Assembly: GCF_900187385.1 (NCBI RefSeq)
Contig: NZ_FYEY01000001.1
Coordinates: 3,720,001-3,784,000 of the forward strand
Length of the DNA: 64,000 bases
Direction: 5' to 3'
Source: Streptomyces sp. 2114.4
Lineage (GTDB): Bacteria; Actinomycetota; Actinomycetes; Streptomycetales; Streptomycetaceae
The notes beneath the pieces were generated by a model. It ran no database searches and was not told the DNA's origin. It was given only the letters and a program-made list of their open reading frames with translations. The position numbers were made by a program, and so were the translations under genes. This document shows, piece after piece, positions 33,778 to 43,192 of this stretch (within the stretch, counting starts at the first letter, position 1; every line of letters begins with the position of its first letter).

Positions 33778-36408
33778 TCAGGCCACGGCCCGCCCGGCAG
33801 GCTCCACCGACAGCTGGTCGCCGTCCACGTCCACCCGCACGGTGTCCCCGTCCAGCACCTCGCCCGCCAGGATGGCGCGGGCGAGCGGGTCGCCGATGGC
33901 CGTCTGGACCAGCCGGCGCAGCGGCCGGGCGCCGTAGGACAGGTCCGGCGCGGGGGCGTCGCTCACCGGCTCCTGGCCCAGCCAGGCGAGCCAGGTCAGG
34001 GCGCGGTCGGTGACGTCCAGGGTCAGACGGCGGTCGCCGAGGCGGCGCTGCAGGTGGTCGAGCTGGATCCGGGCGATCCGCTGGAGCTGGTCGGTGCCGA
34101 GCGGGTGGAAGACCACCACGTCGTCGAGCCGGTTGAGGAATTCGGGCCGGAAGGCGACTCGGACCGTCTCCAGCACCTTCTCCTTCTTCTGCTCCTCCTT
34201 GAGCAGCGGGTCCATCAGGAAGTTGGAGCCGAGGTTGGAGGTCAGGATGAGGATGGTGTTGCGGAAGTCGACCGTGCGGCCCTGGCCGTCCGTGAGCCGG
34301 CCGTCATCGAGCACCTGCAGCAGGATGTCGAAGACGTCGTGGTGTGCCTTCTCGACCTCGTCCAGCAGGACGACGGAGTACGGCCGGCGGCGGACCGCCT
34401 CGGTGAGCTGGCCGCCCTCCTCGTAGCCGACGTAGCCGGGCGGCGCGCCGACCAGCCGCGCGACGCTGTGCTTCTCGCCGTACTCCGACATGTCGATCCG
34501 GACCATCGCCCGCTCGTCGTCGAAGAGGAAGTCCGCGAGCGCCTTGGCCAGCTCGGTCTTGCCGACACCGGTCGGGCCGAGGAAGAGAAAGGAGCCGGTG
34601 GGCCGGTCCGGATCGGCGATGCCGGCGCGGGTGCGGCGCACCGCGTCGGAGACCGACCGTACGGCCTCGGTCTGGCCGATCAGGCGCTTGCCGAGCTCTT
34701 CCTCCATGCGCAGGAGCTTCTGGGTCTCGCCCTCCAGCAGCCGGCCGGCCGGGATGCCGGTCCAAGCGCCGACCACATCGGCGATGTCGTCGGGACCGAC
34801 CTCCTCCTTGACCATGGACTCCTTGGACGCCTCCTGCTCGGCCTCGGCGGCGGCCGCCTCCTCCAGCGCCTGCTCGACGCCCGGGATCTCGCCGTAGAGC
34901 AGCTTGGAAGCGGTGTCGAAGTCGCCGTCGCGCTGGGCCCGCTCGGCCTGGCCGCGCAGCTCGTCGAGCTTTTCCTTGAGCGCACCGACCCGGTTGAGGC
35001 TTTCCTTCTCCTTCTCCCAGCGGGCGGTCAGGCCTCGCAGCTCCTCCTCCTTGTCGGCGAGGTCCTTGCGCAGCTTCTCCAGCCGCTGGAGGGAGCCGGC
35101 GTCGGTCTCGTTGCGCAGCGCCAGCTCCTCCATCTTGAGCCGGTCCACGGCGCGCTGGAGCTCGTCGATCTCCACCGGGGAGGAGTCGATCTCCATACGG
35201 AGCCGGGAGGCGGCCTCGTCGACGAGGTCGATGGCCTTGTCGGGCAGGAAGCGGGAGGTGATGTAGCGGTCGGAGAGGGAGGCCGCGGCGACCAGGGCGG
35301 AGTCCGCGATCTGCACCTTGTGGTGCGCCTCGTAGCGGCCCTTGAGCCCGCGCAGGATCGCCACGGTGTCCTCGACCGTCGGCTCGGCGACCAGCACCTG
35401 CTGGAAGCGCCGCTCCAGCGCCGGGTCCTTCTCGATCCGCTCGCGGTACTCGTCCAGCGTCGTCGCGCCGACCATCCGCAGCTCACCGCGGGCGAGCATC
35501 GGCTTGAGCATGTTGCCGGCGTCCATCGAGGAGTCGCCGCCGGCGCCCGCGCCGACGACCGTGTGCAGCTCGTCGATGAAGGTGATGATCTGGCCCTCGC
35601 TGGACTTGATCTCCGCCAGGACGGTCTTCAGCCGCTCCTCGAACTCACCGCGGTACTTGGCGCCCGCGACCATCGCCCCCAGGTCGAGCGCGACCAGCCG
35701 CTTGTCGCGCAGCGACTCGGGCACATCGCCCTTGACGATCCGCTGCGCCAGGCCCTCGACGACGGCGGTCTTGCCGACGCCCGGCTCACCGATCAGCACG
35801 GGGTTGTTCTTCGTCCGGCGGGAGAGCACCTGCACCACGCGCCGGATCTCGTGGTCCCGGCCGATGACCGGGTCGAGCTTGCCCTCGCGAGCGGCCGCCG
35901 TGAAGTCCGTACCGAACTTCTCCAGCGCCTTGTACGTGCCCTCCGGGTCGGCGTTGGTCACCCGCTGGCCGCCCCGGCTCGCCTCGAAGGCGGCCAGCAG
36001 CTTCTTGGCGCTCGCGCCCTGGTCGGCCAGCAGCTCGCCGGTGCGCCCGCCCTTGGCGGCGAGGCCGATGAGCAGGTGCTCGGTGGAGACGTACGCGTCA
36101 CCGAGCTCCTTGGCCCGCTGGGTGGCGTCCGCGATGGCGGCGAGCAGATCGCGGTCCGGCTGCGGCGGCGCGACCGTCGAGCCCTGCACGCTCGGCAGCC
36201 CGGCGAGCTGCCGCTCGGCGCCGTTGCGCAGCACGGCGGCGTCCGCCTCCACGGCGGACAGCAGGTCCATGATGTTCTCGTTGTCCTGCCCGGCCAGCAG
36301 CGCGAGCAGGAGATGCGCGGACGTCATGTCCGCATGCCCGGCGGTGACCGCCCGCTCATTGGCGGCGCTCAGCGCCTCCCGGCTCTTGTTGGTCAGCTCG
36401 GCGTCCAC
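33778..36408 (-). CDS. clpB: ATP-dependent disaggregase ClpB
   Basis: Protein of 876 residues. Clp_N domain 1-145, AAA1 with Walker [14 protein letters not shown] and IIFIDELHT-like [12 protein letters not shown], the ClpB-specific coiled-coil middle domain (about 400-530), AAA2 with [31 protein letters not shown] and LLDEVEKAH, and the ClpB C-terminal domain. It resolves aggregates together with the DnaK system in the cytosol. GTG at 36408. A HAIR element 127 bases upstream shows HspR control, shared with the dnaK operon. The alanine/glutamate-rich segment of the middle domain is slightly longer than usual. Confidence 0.98.
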   Translation of the reverse strand: MDAELTNKSREALSAANERAVTAGHADMTSAHLLLALLAGQDNENIMDLLSAVEADAAVLRNGAERQLAGLPSVQGSTVAPPQPDRDLLAAIADATQRAKELGDAYVSTEHLLIGLAAKGGRTGELLADQGASAKKLLAAFEASRGGQRVTNADPEGTYKALEKFGTDFTAAAREGKLDPVIGRDHEIRRVVQVLSRRTKNNPVLIGEPGVGKTAVVEGLAQRIVKGDVPESLRDKRLVALDLGAMVAGAKYRGEFEERLKTVLAEIKSSEGQIITFIDELHTVVGAGAGGDSSMDAGNMLKPMLARGELRMVGATTLDEYRERIEKDPALERRFQQVLVAEPTVEDTVAILRGLKGRYEAHHKVQIADSALVAAASLSDRYITSRFLPDKAIDLVDEAASRLRMEIDSSPVEIDELQRAVDRLKMEELALRNETDAGSLQRLEKLRKDLADKEEELRGLTARWEKEKESLNRVGALKEKLDELRGQAERAQRDGDFDTASKLLYGEIPGVEQALEEAAAAEAEQEASKESMVKEEVGPDDIADVVGAWTGIPAGRLLEGETQKLLRMEEELGKRLIGQTEAVRSVSDAVRRTRAGIADPDRPTGSFLFLGPTGVGKTELAKALADFLFDDERAMVRIDMSEYGEKHSVARLVGAPPGYVGYEEGGQLTEAVRRRPYSVVLLDEVEKAHHDVFDILLQVLDDGRLTDGQGRTVDFRNTILILTSNLGSNFLMDPLLKEEQKKEKVLETVRVAFRPEFLNRLDDVVVFHPLGTDQLQRIARIQLDHLQRRLGDRRLTLDVTDRALTWLAWLGQEPVSDAPAPDLSYGARPLRRLVQTAIGDPLARAILAGEVLDGDTVRVDVDGDQLSVEPAGRAVA

Positions 36409-36534
36409 GTCCTCGCGATCCTCCTCGACTCGTCCTCAGCAGCGTCTGCGGGCCCGTCAGCCCCTGCGGGTCCGGCTCGGACCCCGTCCGTGCGCCCGTG
36501 CGGCACCCACCCTGCTCATGCCAACGTGCAATAA

Positions 36535-36555
36535 GTTGAGTCTATTCCACTCAAG
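36535..36555. promoter_or_regulatory. HAIR (HspR operator) upstream of clpB
   Basis: On the minus strand this reads CTTGAGT-N7-ACTCAAC, one base from the HspR consensus CTTGAGT-N7-ACTCAAG. It lies in the 268-base gap between clpB and the divergent Uma2 gene, so it may act on clpB. The same class of site occurs twice before dnaK. Confidence 0.9.
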
Positions 36556-36676
36556 GTTGTTCCGGGAGTGCCTCCCACCCCACCCTCGCTCACTCGTGCG
36601 AGGGAATCCCGCCCAACGCGCCGACCCGGCCCACGTCACCCGGCGACACTGGCCTTCGACCACAAGGAGGTGCAGC

Positions 36677-37258
36677 ATGACGGCTATGGCACACGCGCCT
36701 ATGCCCACCGACGAAGAAACCCTCCTGGATTACTTCCTCGCCTTGGAGACGCCCCTGGGCTTCCGAGCCGAGCTGATCGAGGGGGAGATCGTTGTGACGC
36801 CACCCACGGACGGCACGCATGAGCACTGCTTCAGCGGGGTCGTCTCGCAGATCATGCGAAAGTCCGCGGTAGACATGGATGTCTCCGGCTACAAAGGGCT
36901 CACCATGCCGCGCGGCGGCAGGTGTCCCAAGAATCATGTGATCCCGGATGCCACCATCGCCCCCCGTGAGATCCGCCTGTTCCGCGGCGCGGATCCCTGG
37001 ATGCCGAGCGACGGAGTCGCCATGGTCGTGGAGGTGACATCGAGCAATCCGGAACGCGACCGGAAGGCCAAGCGGCACTGCTACGCCCGCGCCGGCATTC
37101 CGCTGTACCTGCTCGTGGACCGCGGCAAGTCCACCCTCACGCTATTCAGCGAGCCTTCCGGGGACGACTACGAAGGGCACAACACCGCCCCCATTGGCAA
37201 ACCCCTCCCCCTCCCCGCCCCCTTCTCCTTCGACCTGGAAACCATCGACCTCCTCTGA
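36677..37258 (+). CDS. Uma2-family putative endonuclease (DUF820)
   Basis: Protein of 193 residues. PD-(D/E)XK Uma2 layout: [20 protein letters not shown] (Glu), [17 protein letters not shown] (Asp of the PD motif), [20 protein letters not shown] (ExxS in place of ExK, with the later Lys) and [15 protein letters not shown]. The fold is nuclease-like; the biological role of Uma2 proteins is unknown though they are abundant in Streptomyces. ATG at 36677 has a full AAGGAGGTG seven bases upstream, the best ribosome site in the window. Divergent from clpB. Confidence 0.9.
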   Translation: MTAMAHAPMPTDEETLLDYFLALETPLGFRAELIEGEIVVTPPTDGTHEHCFSGVVSQIMRKSAVDMDVSGYKGLTMPRGGRCPKNHVIPDATIAPREIRLFRGADPWMPSDGVAMVVEVTSSNPERDRKAKRHCYARAGIPLYLLVDRGKSTLTLFSEPSGDDYEGHNTAPIGKPLPLPAPFSFDLETIDLL

Positions 37259-37287
37259 ATCCCGGCCCCCGAACTACGCTGGCCCCC

Positions 37288-37692
37288 ATGCCCCATGACC
37301 TCAGCGCCCTCAGCCCCGAATACCTCGCCTTCTGGGGCGAGTACCTGATGCCGACGCTCACCACGCTGCGTACGGACGGGACCCCGCATGTCGTCCCGGT
37401 AGGCGTCACCTACGACGCCGGGCAGCGGATCGCGCGGATCATCACCCGCAAGGACAGCGCCAAGGTCAAGAACATCGTCGCCGCCGGCGCGGACGGCGCC
37501 ACCGTTGCCGTGTGCCAGGTCGACAAGGGACGCTGGGCGACCCTGGAGGGCATCGCACGGGTGCGTACGGACGCCGAGTCGGTGGCCGACGCGGTGCGCC
37601 GGTACGCCGAGCGCTACGGCCGGACGCCGACGCCCAACCCCGATCGCGTCATGATCGAGATCGCGGTGACCAAGGCGATGGGGCGGGCCTGA
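37288..37692 (+). CDS. PPOX-class F420-dependent oxidoreductase
   Basis: Protein of 134 residues with a split-barrel flavin/F420 fold: PTLTTLRTDGTPHVVPVGVTY, RIARIITRKDSAKVKNIVAAG, VAVCQVDKGRWATLEGIARV and a C-terminal RVMIEIAVTKAMG. Such enzymes reduce small substrates with F420H2. The start (MPHDLSAL) has no strong ribosome site. It follows Uma2 by 29 bases and may be co-transcribed. Substrate unknown. Confidence 0.9.
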   Translation: MPHDLSALSPEYLAFWGEYLMPTLTTLRTDGTPHVVPVGVTYDAGQRIARIITRKDSAKVKNIVAAGADGATVAVCQVDKGRWATLEGIARVRTDAESVADAVRRYAERYGRTPTPNPDRVMIEIAVTKAMGRA

Positions 37693-37885
37693 GCGCCCTC
37701 CCGCCGCCCCGTGCCCCGCTGAGCCCCACGCCCTGCCGAGCCCCCGGCCCTGGCTCAAAACGGACCTTCCCACTCCACCCCCGGCCGTCCACCTGGTACT
37801 CAGGAGCGACGGGAACCGAACAGCTCCGTGCAACGACGGACGGCATCGGGCCTGCCCCAGGCAAAAGACGGCAGCTGGAGGCCGC

Positions 37886-38122
37886 ATGGCGTCGGCAGTG
37901 CGCATCGTGACGACCGCTCCGCGCCGTCCACCCCCCGCCCGGCCGCACCCGCACGCCGAGCTCTGCCCACGCTGCGGCGGCCAACTGGCCGTCAGCCAGG
38001 ACGGCTGGAAGATCTGTCACGCCTGCGGTTACGCTTCGCCGCCCGGTACAGCCCCTCCTCCACGGGCCACCCGCGGGGGTATCGTCGCCCCCACAGTCGC
38101 CACGCCCCGGAGGGCACGATGA
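37886..38122 (+). CDS. Small zinc-ribbon protein
   Basis: Protein of 78 residues. A central CPRCGG ... CHACGY pair (residues about 27-47) forms a zinc ribbon; the flanks are Pro/Ala/Arg-rich. GGAGG lies four bases before the ATG and its TGA overlaps the next gene's ATG (ATGA), which together support a real translated gene despite its size. Family not recognised; the ribbon type occurs in many nucleic-acid or regulatory proteins. Confidence 0.7.
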   Translation: MASAVRIVTTAPRRPPPARPHPHAELCPRCGGQLAVSQDGWKICHACGYASPPGTAPPPRATRGGIVAPTVATPRRAR

Positions 38123-38523
38123 ACTCGGTCCGAGTCACGGCGATCGCCTGCCTGATGCCGCTGTCCGAGCTGGACGAGGATCCGTTCCTGGTCGACGACC
38201 GCGGCCAGCACGACATGTGCACCCAGTGGGCGGCAGCCCGTGACTACCACCTGACCTGCCGGCTCAGCCTGCACCACCTGCGCGCCGACCACGGCGCGCT
38301 GTGGCGCGATGTCGAAGCGGGCCTGGTGGATGTGTTCGTGGCGCCCAACCGCCGGGCATTGGAGAACGCCATCGACAACGCCGCCGAGTTCACCGCACGG
38401 TGCGCGGAGGCCGGGGTGCGCCTGGAGACCACCGACCTCGACGAGCCGGTCTACACCCTGGCGATGAAGTCGCAGGTGCACCGCCGGCTGTCGATGCCGA
38501 CGGCCGGGTACAACGGCTGCTGA
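38119..38523 (+). CDS. Hypothetical protein coupled to the zinc-ribbon gene
   Basis: Protein of 134 residues, mildly acidic: NSVRVTAIACLMPLSELDED, HDMCTQWAAARDYHLTCRLS, RALENAIDNAAEFTARCAEA, then KSQVHRRLSMPTAGYNGC. No signal, no membrane helix, three or more scattered cysteines. The ATG overlaps the zinc-ribbon gene stop. I do not recognise the family; a resolvase/recombinase-like N-terminal fold is possible from the opening strand and CMPLS-like turn, but this is weak. Terminator follows. Confidence 0.65.
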   Translation: MNSVRVTAIACLMPLSELDEDPFLVDDRGQHDMCTQWAAARDYHLTCRLSLHHLRADHGALWRDVEAGLVDVFVAPNRRALENAIDNAAEFTARCAEAGVRLETTDLDEPVYTLAMKSQVHRRLSMPTAGYNGC

Positions 38524-38605
38524 GCGGGCGCGGCCGTACGCCGACGGACACCGGCGGCACGGCACGACGCCGCACCCCGCGCACCACACGCGGCACGGCA
38601 CGATG

Positions 38606-38647
38606 CCGCACCCCGCACCCCGCACCCCGCACCCCGCACCCCGCACC
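38606..38647. repeat. Six-copy 7-bp tandem repeat
   Basis: CCGCACC is repeated six times without change between the 134-residue ORF and hspR, just before the terminator hairpin. A preceding GGCACGGCACGA...CCGC portion looks like the seed of the array. Unit length makes it slippage-prone; it is non-coding. Confidence 0.95.
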
Positions 38648-38659
38648 CCAAAACGCGAC

Positions 38660-38683
38660 AAGGGCCGGGTTTCCCCGGCCCTT
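38660..38683. terminator. Bidirectional terminator between convergent genes
   Basis: AAGGGCCGGG and CCCGGCCCTT form a 10-bp stem with a 4-base loop (TTTC). It separates the rightward small-gene pair from the leftward hspR end (stop at 38726) and could serve both. Confidence 0.85.
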
Positions 38684-38725
38684 TGCCACCTCGTGTGCCG
38701 AGAGCTCACGCCCCGGCCGGCCGGA

Positions 38726-39178
38726 TCACTCCGGCCGCTTGGGCCGCCACACCACCAGCGCGCTGGTCTGCTGCACGTCGTGATACGGCACCAGATCCCG
38801 CCGGTAGGAGGCGTGCACCGCCGCTTCCCGCTGCTGCATCGCGCTGGCCGCGCCCTCCAGGGCGCCCTGCAGCTCGACGACCCGCTGCTGCAGGGCCGCG
38901 ACCTGGTTCTCCAGCTCGATGATGCGCTTGATGCCGGCCAGGTTGATGCCCTCGTCCTGGGACAACTGCTGCACCGTACGGAGCAGTTCGATGTCCCGGG
39001 CCGAATAGCGGCGGCCCCGCCCGGGTGTGCGGTCGGGCGAGACCAGCCCCAGCCGGTCGTACTGCCGAAGGGTCTGCGGATGCAGTCCGGAGAGCTGAGC
39101 CGCGACGGAGATGACGTACACCGGCGACTCTTCGGTCAGTTCATAGGGGTTACGACGCTGCCCGCCCCGGCTGTCCAT
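38726..39178 (-). CDS. hspR: Heat-shock repressor HspR (MerR family)
   Basis: Protein of 150 residues. MerR-type helix-turn-helix near the N-terminus (VYVISVAAQLSGLHPQTLRQ, YDRLGLVSPDRTPGRGRRYS), then a coiled-coil rich helix (AGIKRIIELENQVAALQQRV) and a tail ending VVWRPKRPE. HspR binds HAIR sites and uses DnaK as co-repressor. ATG at 39178 has AAGGGAG upstream inside the end of dnaJ; the dnaJ stop is one base away. Last gene of the dnaK operon, so it is autoregulated with the HAIR elements upstream of dnaK. Confidence 0.96.
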   Translation of the reverse strand: MDSRGGQRRNPYELTEESPVYVISVAAQLSGLHPQTLRQYDRLGLVSPDRTPGRGRRYSARDIELLRTVQQLSQDEGINLAGIKRIIELENQVAALQQRVVELQGALEGAASAMQQREAAVHASYRRDLVPYHDVQQTSALVVWRPKRPE

Positions 39179-39179
39179 C

Positions 39180-40355
39180 TCAAGCTCCCTTCGCGGCCTG
39201 GAACAGCTCTGCCCGCGGGTCCGGGCCCGCGGTCGCCTCGCGATAGGACTCCAGCGACTCCTTCGCCTTGCCGCTGAGGTCACTCGGGACCAGCACCTCT
39301 ATGGTGACCAGCAGATCACCCCGTGTGCCGTCCTTACGGGTCGCACCCTTGCCCCGGGCGCGCATGGTGCGTCCGTTGGGGGTGCCGGCCGGCAGCTTCA
39401 GCGTCACCGGCGGGCCGCCCAGCGTCGGCACCTTGACCTCACCACCGAGCGCGGCCTCCGGGAAGGTGACCGGCACCGTGACGGTGAGGTTGTCGCCCTT
39501 GCGGCCGAAGACCGGGTGGGCGTCGACATGCACGACCACATACAGATCGCCCGCCGGGCCGCCCTGCTCGCCCGGAGCGCCCTTGCCGCGCAGCCGGATG
39601 CGCTGCCCGTCGGAGACGCCCGCGGGGATGCGGACCTGCATCGTGCGGGCACTGGTCGCCCGGCCGCTGCCCTTGCAGACCTCGCAGGGGTCCTGGGCGA
39701 TCAGGCCCCGGCCCTTGCAGTCGGCGCACGGGTCGGTGAGCGAGAAGCCACCGCCCGCGCCCCGGCTGACCTGGCCGGTGCCGACACAGGTCGGACAGAC
39801 CCGCGGCGTACCGTTTTTGTCGCCGGTGCCCGAACACGCCTTGCACGGCGCCTGGCTGGACATCCGCAGCGGGACCGTGGCCCCGTCGACCGCCTCGGTG
39901 AAGCTGAGCGTCACCTCGGACTCGATGTCCTGGCCGCGGCGCGCGTGGGTACGCGTACCGGCGCCGCCGCGGTTGAACAGGCCGCCGAAGACGTCCCCGA
40001 GCCCGCCGCCGAAGCCGCCGCCCCCGCCGCCCTGACCGGGCGTGCCCCCGAAGAGGTCGCCCAGGTCGAAGTTGAAGGAGCCGCCGCCCCCGCCGGGTCC
40101 CGGCCGGAACCCGCCGTTGCCGAACAGCGCCCGCGCCTCGTCGTACTCCTTGCGGCGCTTGCTGTCGCCCAGGATGTCGTGGGCCTCGGAGATCTCCTTG
40201 AAGCGCTCCTCGGCCTTGGCGTCGCCCTTGTTGGCGTCCGGGTGGAACTCCCGGGCGAGCTTGCGGTACGCCTTCTTGATCTCCGCTTCGGTGGCGTCCT
40301 TCGGGACGCCGAGGACCTTGTAGTAGTCCTTCTCGACGAAGTCCTTGGTGCTCAT
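39180..40355 (-). CDS. dnaJ: Chaperone DnaJ (type I J protein)
   Basis: Protein of 391 residues. J domain with HPD (REFHPDANKGD), Gly/Phe-rich region (about 80-135 with FGNGGFRPGPGGGGG), zinc region of four CxxCxG-type repeats (CKACSGTG, CPTCVGTG, CADCKGRG, CEVCKGSG) and the C-terminal substrate domain. The C-terminus reads SYREATAGPDPRAELFQAAK. It stimulates DnaK ATPase. The four zinc repeats are complete. Ribosome site GGAGGAGGG. Third gene of the operon. Confidence 0.97.
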   Translation of the reverse strand: MSTKDFVEKDYYKVLGVPKDATEAEIKKAYRKLAREFHPDANKGDAKAEERFKEISEAHDILGDSKRRKEYDEARALFGNGGFRPGPGGGGGSFNFDLGDLFGGTPGQGGGGGGFGGGLGDVFGGLFNRGGAGTRTHARRGQDIESEVTLSFTEAVDGATVPLRMSSQAPCKACSGTGDKNGTPRVCPTCVGTGQVSRGAGGGFSLTDPCADCKGRGLIAQDPCEVCKGSGRATSARTMQVRIPAGVSDGQRIRLRGKGAPGEQGGPAGDLYVVVHVDAHPVFGRKGDNLTVTVPVTFPEAALGGEVKVPTLGGPPVTLKLPAGTPNGRTMRARGKGATRKDGTRGDLLVTIEVLVPSDLSGKAKESLESYREATAGPDPRAELFQAAKGA

Positions 40356-40400
40356 CCCCGACGTCCCTCCTCCCGCACGGATTTACTCTCTGTCCTCACG

Positions 40401-41051
40401 TCAGCCCTCGTCCGGGCCACCGCTCTCCTCGTCCGAAGCCTTGGGGTCCTCGTCGGAGGCGGACTTGGCGCCCTGGGCGCCCGGCTGCGGCTCGGCGACG
40501 GCGACCCGCGCGGGGCGGATCGTTCGTTCACCGATGCGATACCCGGGCTGCAGGATCGCCACGCACGTCGTCTCGGTGACATCCGGTGCGTACGAATGCA
40601 TCAGTGCCTCGTGGATCGTCGGGTCGAAGGGCTCGCCCTCCTTGCCGAACTGCTGCAGACCCAGCTTGGCGACGACGGTCTCCATCGATTCGGCCACCGA
40701 CTTGAAGCCGCCGACCAGTTCGCCGTGCTCTCGGGCACGGCCGATGTCGTCGAGGGTGGGAAGGAGCTCGGACAGGAGGTTCGCCGCGGCGATCTCCTTG
40801 ACCGTGACCCGGTCCCGTTCCACCCGACGGCGGTAGTTCTGGTACTCCGCCTGGAGCCGCTGGAGGTCCGCCGTGCGCTCGTTGAGCGCCGTACGCACCT
40901 GGTCCAGCTGCGCCTGGAGCGCTATGTCCGTTACGTCCCCGGCCGGGGCCGAGCCCGCCTTGTCGGCGGACTCGGCCTGCGCCGCGTCTTCGGGAGCGGC
41001 GTCGGAAGGGACGTCGGGCTTCTCGTCGAAGCCCGGGGTCTCCTCCGTCAC
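40401..41051 (-). CDS. grpE: Nucleotide exchange factor GrpE
   Basis: Protein of 216 residues. Acidic alanine-rich N-terminus, long coiled coil ([31 protein letters not shown]), and the beta domain with [40 protein letters not shown] and [19 protein letters not shown] disordered acidic tail follows. GTG overlaps the dnaK stop (GTGA), giving translational coupling. It releases ADP from DnaK. Confidence 0.97.
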   Translation of the reverse strand: MTEETPGFDEKPDVPSDAAPEDAAQAESADKAGSAPAGDVTDIALQAQLDQVRTALNERTADLQRLQAEYQNYRRRVERDRVTVKEIAAANLLSELLPTLDDIGRAREHGELVGGFKSVAESMETVVAKLGLQQFGKEGEPFDPTIHEALMHSYAPDVTETTCVAILQPGYRIGERTIRPARVAVAEPQPGAQGAKSASDEDPKASDEESGGPDEG

Positions 41052-42904
41052 GCGGCACCATCCTTCTTGGGCTTCTCGTCGTCGACGATCTCGGCGTCGA
41101 CGACATCGTCATCGGCCTTGGCCTGCTCGGCACCCTCGGCGCCGGCAGCGCCCTCGGCACCGGCCGCACCCTGGGCGTCGGCGTACATGGCCTGGCCCAG
41201 CTTCTGCGAGACGGCCGCGACCTTCTCGGTGGCCGTGCGGATCTCGGCGGTGTCCTCGCCCTTGAGCTTTTCCTTCAGCTCGGTGAGGGCTTCCTCGACC
41301 TCGGTCTTGACCTCGCCCGGGACCTTCTCCTCGTTGTCCTTGAGGAACTTCTCGGTCTGGTAGACGAGCTGTTCGGCCTGGTTGCGGGTCTCGGCGGCCT
41401 CGCGGCGCTTGGTGTCCTCGTCCGCGTACTGCTCGGCCTCCTGGCGCATCCGGTCGACCTCGTCCTTCGGCAGCGAGGAGCCGCCGGTGACGGTCATCTT
41501 CTGCTCCTTGCCCGTGCCCAGGTCCTTCGCGGTCACGTGCATGATGCCGTTGGCGTCGATGTCGAAGGAGACCTCGATCTGCGGGACCCCGCGGGGGGCC
41601 GGCGGCAGACCGGTCAGCTCGAACATCCCGAGCTTCTTGTTGTACGCCGCGATCTCGCGCTCGCCCTGGTAGACCTGGATCTGCACGGACGGCTGGTTGT
41701 CCTCGGCCGTCGTGAAGATCTCGGACCGCTTGGTCGGGATCGTGGTGTTGCGCTCGATGAGCTTGGTCATGATGCCGCCCTTGGTCTCGATACCGAGGGA
41801 CAGCGGGGTGACGTCCAGCAGGAGGACGTCCTTGACCTCACCCTTGAGGACACCGGCCTGGAGGGTGGCGCCGATGGCGACGACCTCGTCCGGGTTGACG
41901 CCCTTGTTGGCGTCCTTGCCGCCGGTCAGCTCCTTGACGAGCTCGGCGACGGCGGGCATACGGGTGGAGCCGCCGACCAGGACCACGTGGTCGATCTCGG
42001 ACAGGTTGATACCCGCGTCCTTGATGACGTTGTGGAACGGCGTCTTGCAGCGGTCCAGGAGGTCCGAGGTGAGCTGCTGGAACTGCGAGCGCGTGAGCTT
42101 CTCGTCCAGGTGCAGCGGGCCCTCGGCGGAGGCGGTGATGTAGGGAAGGTTGATCGTCGTCTCGGTGGAGGACGACAGCTCGATCTTCGCCTTCTCGGCG
42201 GCCTCGCGCAGACGCTGCAGCGCCATCTTGTCCTTGGACAGGTCGACGCCGTGGCCGTTCTGGAACTGCTTGACCAGGTAGTCGACGACGCGCTGGTCCC
42301 AGTCGTCACCACCGAGGTGGTTGTCACCGTTGGTGGCCTTCACCTCGACGACGCCGTCGCCGATCTCCAGCAGCGAGACGTCGAAGGTGCCGCCACCGAG
42401 GTCGAAGACCAGAATGGTCTGGTCGTCCTTCTCCAGGCCGTAGGCCAGGGCGGCCGCGGTGGGCTCGTTGACGATGCGCAGGACGTTGAGGCCCGCGATC
42501 TCACCGGCCTCCTTGGTGGCCTGGCGCTCGGAGTCGTTGAAGTAGGCCGGAACGGTGATGACCGCGTCGACGACCTTCTCGCCCAGATACGCCTCGGCGT
42601 CGCGCTTGAGCTTCTGCAGGATGAAGGCGCTCATCTGCTGCGGGTTGAAGCCCTTGCCGTCGATGTCGATCTTCCAGTCGGTGCCCATGTGGCGCTTGAC
42701 CGACCGGATGGTCCTGTCGACGTTGGTGACCGCCTGACGCTTGGCGACCTCGCCGACCAGCACCTCGCCGTTCTTGGCGAAGGCGACAACGGACGGCGTG
42801 GTCCTGGCGCCCTCGGCGTTGGTGATGACGGTGGGCTCACCGCCTTCGAGAACACTGACGACGGAGTTCGTCGTGCCCAGGTCGATGCCGACCGCACGTG
42901 CCAT
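41048..42904 (-). CDS. dnaK: Chaperone DnaK (Hsp70)
   Basis: Protein of 618 residues. ATPase domain 1-370 with [45 protein letters not shown] and [13 protein letters not shown]; substrate domain around [17 protein letters not shown]-terminal lid, then a tail with [16 protein letters not shown] repeats and a [13 protein letters not shown] end. GGAGG precedes ATG 42904. Two HAIR elements within 100 bases upstream place it under HspR. Actinobacterial-type DnaK shorter than that of E. coli. First gene of dnaK-grpE-dnaJ-hspR. Confidence 0.98.
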   Translation of the reverse strand: MARAVGIDLGTTNSVVSVLEGGEPTVITNAEGARTTPSVVAFAKNGEVLVGEVAKRQAVTNVDRTIRSVKRHMGTDWKIDIDGKGFNPQQMSAFILQKLKRDAEAYLGEKVVDAVITVPAYFNDSERQATKEAGEIAGLNVLRIVNEPTAAALAYGLEKDDQTILVFDLGGGTFDVSLLEIGDGVVEVKATNGDNHLGGDDWDQRVVDYLVKQFQNGHGVDLSKDKMALQRLREAAEKAKIELSSSTETTINLPYITASAEGPLHLDEKLTRSQFQQLTSDLLDRCKTPFHNVIKDAGINLSEIDHVVLVGGSTRMPAVAELVKELTGGKDANKGVNPDEVVAIGATLQAGVLKGEVKDVLLLDVTPLSLGIETKGGIMTKLIERNTTIPTKRSEIFTTAEDNQPSVQIQVYQGEREIAAYNKKLGMFELTGLPPAPRGVPQIEVSFDIDANGIMHVTAKDLGTGKEQKMTVTGGSSLPKDEVDRMRQEAEQYADEDTKRREAAETRNQAEQLVYQTEKFLKDNEEKVPGEVKTEVEEALTELKEKLKGEDTAEIRTATEKVAAVSQKLGQAMYADAQGAAGAEGAAGAEGAEQAKADDDVVDAEIVDDEKPKKDGAA

Positions 42905-42922
42905 TTCAATTCCTCCAGCTGA

Positions 42923-42943
42923 CTTGAGTGGAACAGGCTCAAG
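42923..42943. promoter_or_regulatory. HAIR element 1 upstream of dnaK
   Basis: CTTGAGT-N7-GCTCAAG, one mismatch to the HspR consensus, 19 bases before the dnaK start. It is close enough to overlap the transcription start or early leader, so HspR would block the promoter or elongation. Confidence 0.92.
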
Positions 42944-42974
42944 AGTGCAGTACCGAAGAAAACCTGTCAACAGA

Positions 42975-42995
42975 CCTGAGTCTTGTGGACTCAAG
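42975..42995. promoter_or_regulatory. HAIR element 2 upstream of dnaK
   Basis: CCTGAGT-N7-ACTCAAG, one mismatch to consensus, 71 bases before the dnaK start. Together with the proximal site it gives paired HspR operators, as in other Streptomyces dnaK operons. Confidence 0.92.
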
Positions 42996-43137
42996 TTTTA
43001 TGTCGCTCTTATCGTCACCAGGCTTCGGGGCCCAAGACGCCGGGGATGTACACAGGGTTGCCTTCGCGACGCAGATCACCGGCCGGGCGGCTTCATGGCG
43101 CGAGGGAGAATGGGTAACCTCAGCGACAGACCAAAAA

Positions 43138-43158
43138 AGTTACCGCTTAGTAGTTACT
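43138..43158. promoter_or_regulatory. 21-bp dyad before the EtfD/FadF-like gene
   Basis: AGTTACCGCT-T-AGTAGTTACT fits the symmetric form AGTnACnnCTnAGnnGTnACT, centred 45 bases before the ATG. Length and position suit a TetR-type operator of fatty-acid oxidation genes. The binding protein is unknown. Confidence 0.55.
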
Positions 43159-43192
43159 CCGTTTCCGCTCTCGCAGGTACGAGGAGCCTCCC

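Noticed and set aside
34054..36534. 826-codon frame antisense to clpB
   Set aside because: Mirror of clpB codon bias; no motif and no start site.
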